64,000 nt of DNA from Pseudomonas fluorescens (lineage in GTDB: Bacteria > Pseudomonadota > Gammaproteobacteria > Pseudomonadales > Pseudomonadaceae): positions 2,968,501 to 3,032,500 of the forward strand of contig NZ_CP012831.1 of NCBI RefSeq assembly GCF_001307275.1, written 5' to 3'. The notes under the pieces were generated by a model. It searched no databases. It saw nothing but the letters and a program-made list of their open reading frames with translations, and was not told where the DNA came from. This document shows positions 62,982 to 64,000 of this stretch, piece after piece (the first letter of the stretch is position 1; each line of letters starts with the position of its first letter). The position numbers and the translations under genes were made by a program.

Positions 62982-64000
62982 ATGTTTGGTTCCAACGACG
63001 ACAAGAAGACCCCAGCCGCGGCTGGCGAGAAAAAAGGCCTGTTCGGATGGCTGCGCAAGAAGCCGCAGGATACCGTCGTCGAACAGCCGCAAGCGCTGCC
63101 TGAGCCCGCCGCCGAGGCAGTGGCCGAAGAGGCCGCGCCCATTGTCCTGCCGATCGCCGAGCCGGTGCTGCAACCGGTCGAGCCTGAGCCCGTTGCCGAG
63201 CCGATGGCCGAGCAGCCGCTGACCCCGCCCGCCGAACAAACGCCCTGGCTGACCTTGCCGGTGGCGGAAGAGCCCGTCGCGCTGGTCGAGGAAACGGCGC
63301 CTCATATCACCCCGCCGATTCCAGCGCCGACACAGGTTGTCGAGGCGCCAGTCGTCGAAGCTGTCATTGAACCGCCAGCCGCCGTCGTTGCACCCGTGGT
63401 TGCGCCTGCCGCACCCGAGCCGGTACCTGCCGTGCTGGAAACCATGGCCCCCGTCGAGCCCGTCCGTAGCGCTGAGGAAAACAAGGTCGGCTTCTTCGCC
63501 CGCCTCAAGCAGGGCTTGTCCAAGACCAGCGCCAGCATCGGCGAAGGCATGGCCAGCCTGTTCCTGGGCAAGAAAGTCATCGACGACGAATTGCTCGAGG
63601 ACATCGAAACCCGCCTGCTGACCGCCGATGTCGGCGTCGAGGCCACCTCGGTGATCATCCAGAGCCTGACCCAGAAGGTCGCACGCAAGCAGCTGACCGA
63701 CGCCGACGCCCTGTACAAATCCCTGCAGGGCGAGCTGACCAGCCTGCTCAAGCCGGTGGAAAAGCCGCTGGTGATCGCCTCGCAGAACAAGCCGTTCGTG
63801 ATCCTGGTCGTTGGTGTCAATGGCGCCGGCAAGACCACCACCATCGGCAAGCTGGCCAAGAAGCTGCAACTCGAAGGCAAGAAAGTCATGCTCGCCGCCG
63901 GCGACACCTTCCGCGCCGCCGCGGTCGAACAACTGCAAGTGTGGGGCGAGCGCAACAAGATCCCGGTGATCGCCCAGCACACCGGCGCCGACTCCGCTTC
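62982..64000 (+). CDS. ftsY: Signal recognition particle receptor FtsY (3' end beyond window)
   Basis: The first 339 codons of the SRP receptor. An amphipathic N-terminus (KKGLFGWLRKK, about residues 17-27) is followed by a long acidic, Pro/Glu/Val-rich linker (to about 160). The N domain (FFARLKQGLSKTSASIGEGM) and the G domain with P-loop VGVNGAGKTTTIGKLAKKL follow, then DTFRAAAVEQLQVW. It docks ribosome-SRP complexes at the membrane, using GTP. The start at 62982 gives the M-F-G-S-N-D-D N-terminus usual for pseudomonads. The reading frame is open to the window end. Confidence 0.95.
   Translation, partial: MFGSNDDKKTPAAAGEKKGLFGWLRKKPQDTVVEQPQALPEPAAEAVAEEAAPIVLPIAEPVLQPVEPEPVAEPMAEQPLTPPAEQTPWLTLPVAEEPVALVEETAPHITPPIPAPTQVVEAPVVEAVIEPPAAVVAPVVAPAAPEPVPAVLETMAPVEPVRSAEENKVGFFARLKQGLSKTSASIGEGMASLFLGKKVIDDELLEDIETRLLTADVGVEATSVIIQSLTQKVARKQLTDADALYKSLQGELTSLLKPVEKPLVIASQNKPFVILVVGVNGAGKTTTIGKLAKKLQLEGKKVMLAAGDTFRAAAVEQLQVWGERNKIPVIAQHTGADSA

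Noticed and set aside
62715..63980. 421-codon minus-strand frame across ftsY
   Set aside because: ftsY on the plus strand has unmistakable N and G domains. The opposite frame is a composition effect.

Overview
The window reads as a chromosomal segment of a Pseudomonas of the P. fluorescens group. The evidence is high G+C coding sequence, many REPIN-type repeats built on GTGGGAGCGAGC...GCTCGC, and gene blocks in the order known from Pseudomonas genomes. Those blocks are argE-argA, lsfA/ssuEADCBF, spuI-spuABCDEFGH followed by a penicillin-type acylase, folA, ilvD, mutM, fdx, coaD and rsmD-M16-M16-ftsY. No rRNA, tRNA, CRISPR array, insertion sequence or phage gene was seen.

Layout. 1-4.4 kb: a membrane-quality module (NfeD-like + SPFH protein), an orphan GspE/PulE secretion ATPase, and a small ACT-like protein divergent from an Lrp/AsnC regulator. 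4.5-8.7 kb: a CYTH-CHAD polyphosphatase-like protein, then argE and argA. argA is preceded by a possible arginine-rich leader peptide. 9-16.4 kb: an OprD-family porin, then sulfur-limitation genes (lsfA 1-Cys peroxiredoxin and the ssu alkanesulfonate operon). 16.5-28.3 kb: a TetR regulator, then polyamine uptake and gamma-glutamylation (spuI divergent from spuABCDEFGH). 28.3-29.3 kb: a striking tandem array of seven exact-length 135-bp units, each holding a complete REPIN.

29.3-37.7 kb: an AhpD-like protein, an Ntn-hydrolase acylase, a DUF6436 protein, an alpha/beta hydrolase, then a scarred patch. In that patch fragments of the neighbouring genes are duplicated on both sides of an AT-rich insert. 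The insert carries one unfamiliar ORF with an internal threefold repeat suggestive of a beta-trefoil. Intact DUF2059, 2OG-Fe(II) oxygenase and DUF523 genes follow. 37.8-47.5 kb: a paired GTPase/DUF3482 and DUF2868 membrane module, folA, cystine transporter tcyP, phosphorylcholine phosphatase pchP, ilvD, and a Bcr/CflA-type exporter. 47.7-64 kb: rRNA methyltransferase rlmI, an HDOD protein, mutM, a small membrane protein, ferredoxin, coaD, a GMC oxidoreductase / Tat-lipoprotein / aldehyde dehydrogenase operon with its divergent TetR regulator, a sulfurtransferase, a second REPIN array, a YheT-like hydrolase, rsmD, an M16 peptidase pair, and the start of ftsY running off the right edge.

Working together: lsfA and ssu form a sulfur-starvation response and share promoter elements. 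The spu locus imports putrescine and spermidine and channels them through gamma-glutamyl intermediates and transamination. Several of its ribosome-binding sites are preceded by A-rich repeats of the Hfq/Crc type. The most unusual content is the 135-bp REPIN arrays, the duplicated and interrupted patch at 32-36 kb with its beta-trefoil-like ORF, and the argA leader.
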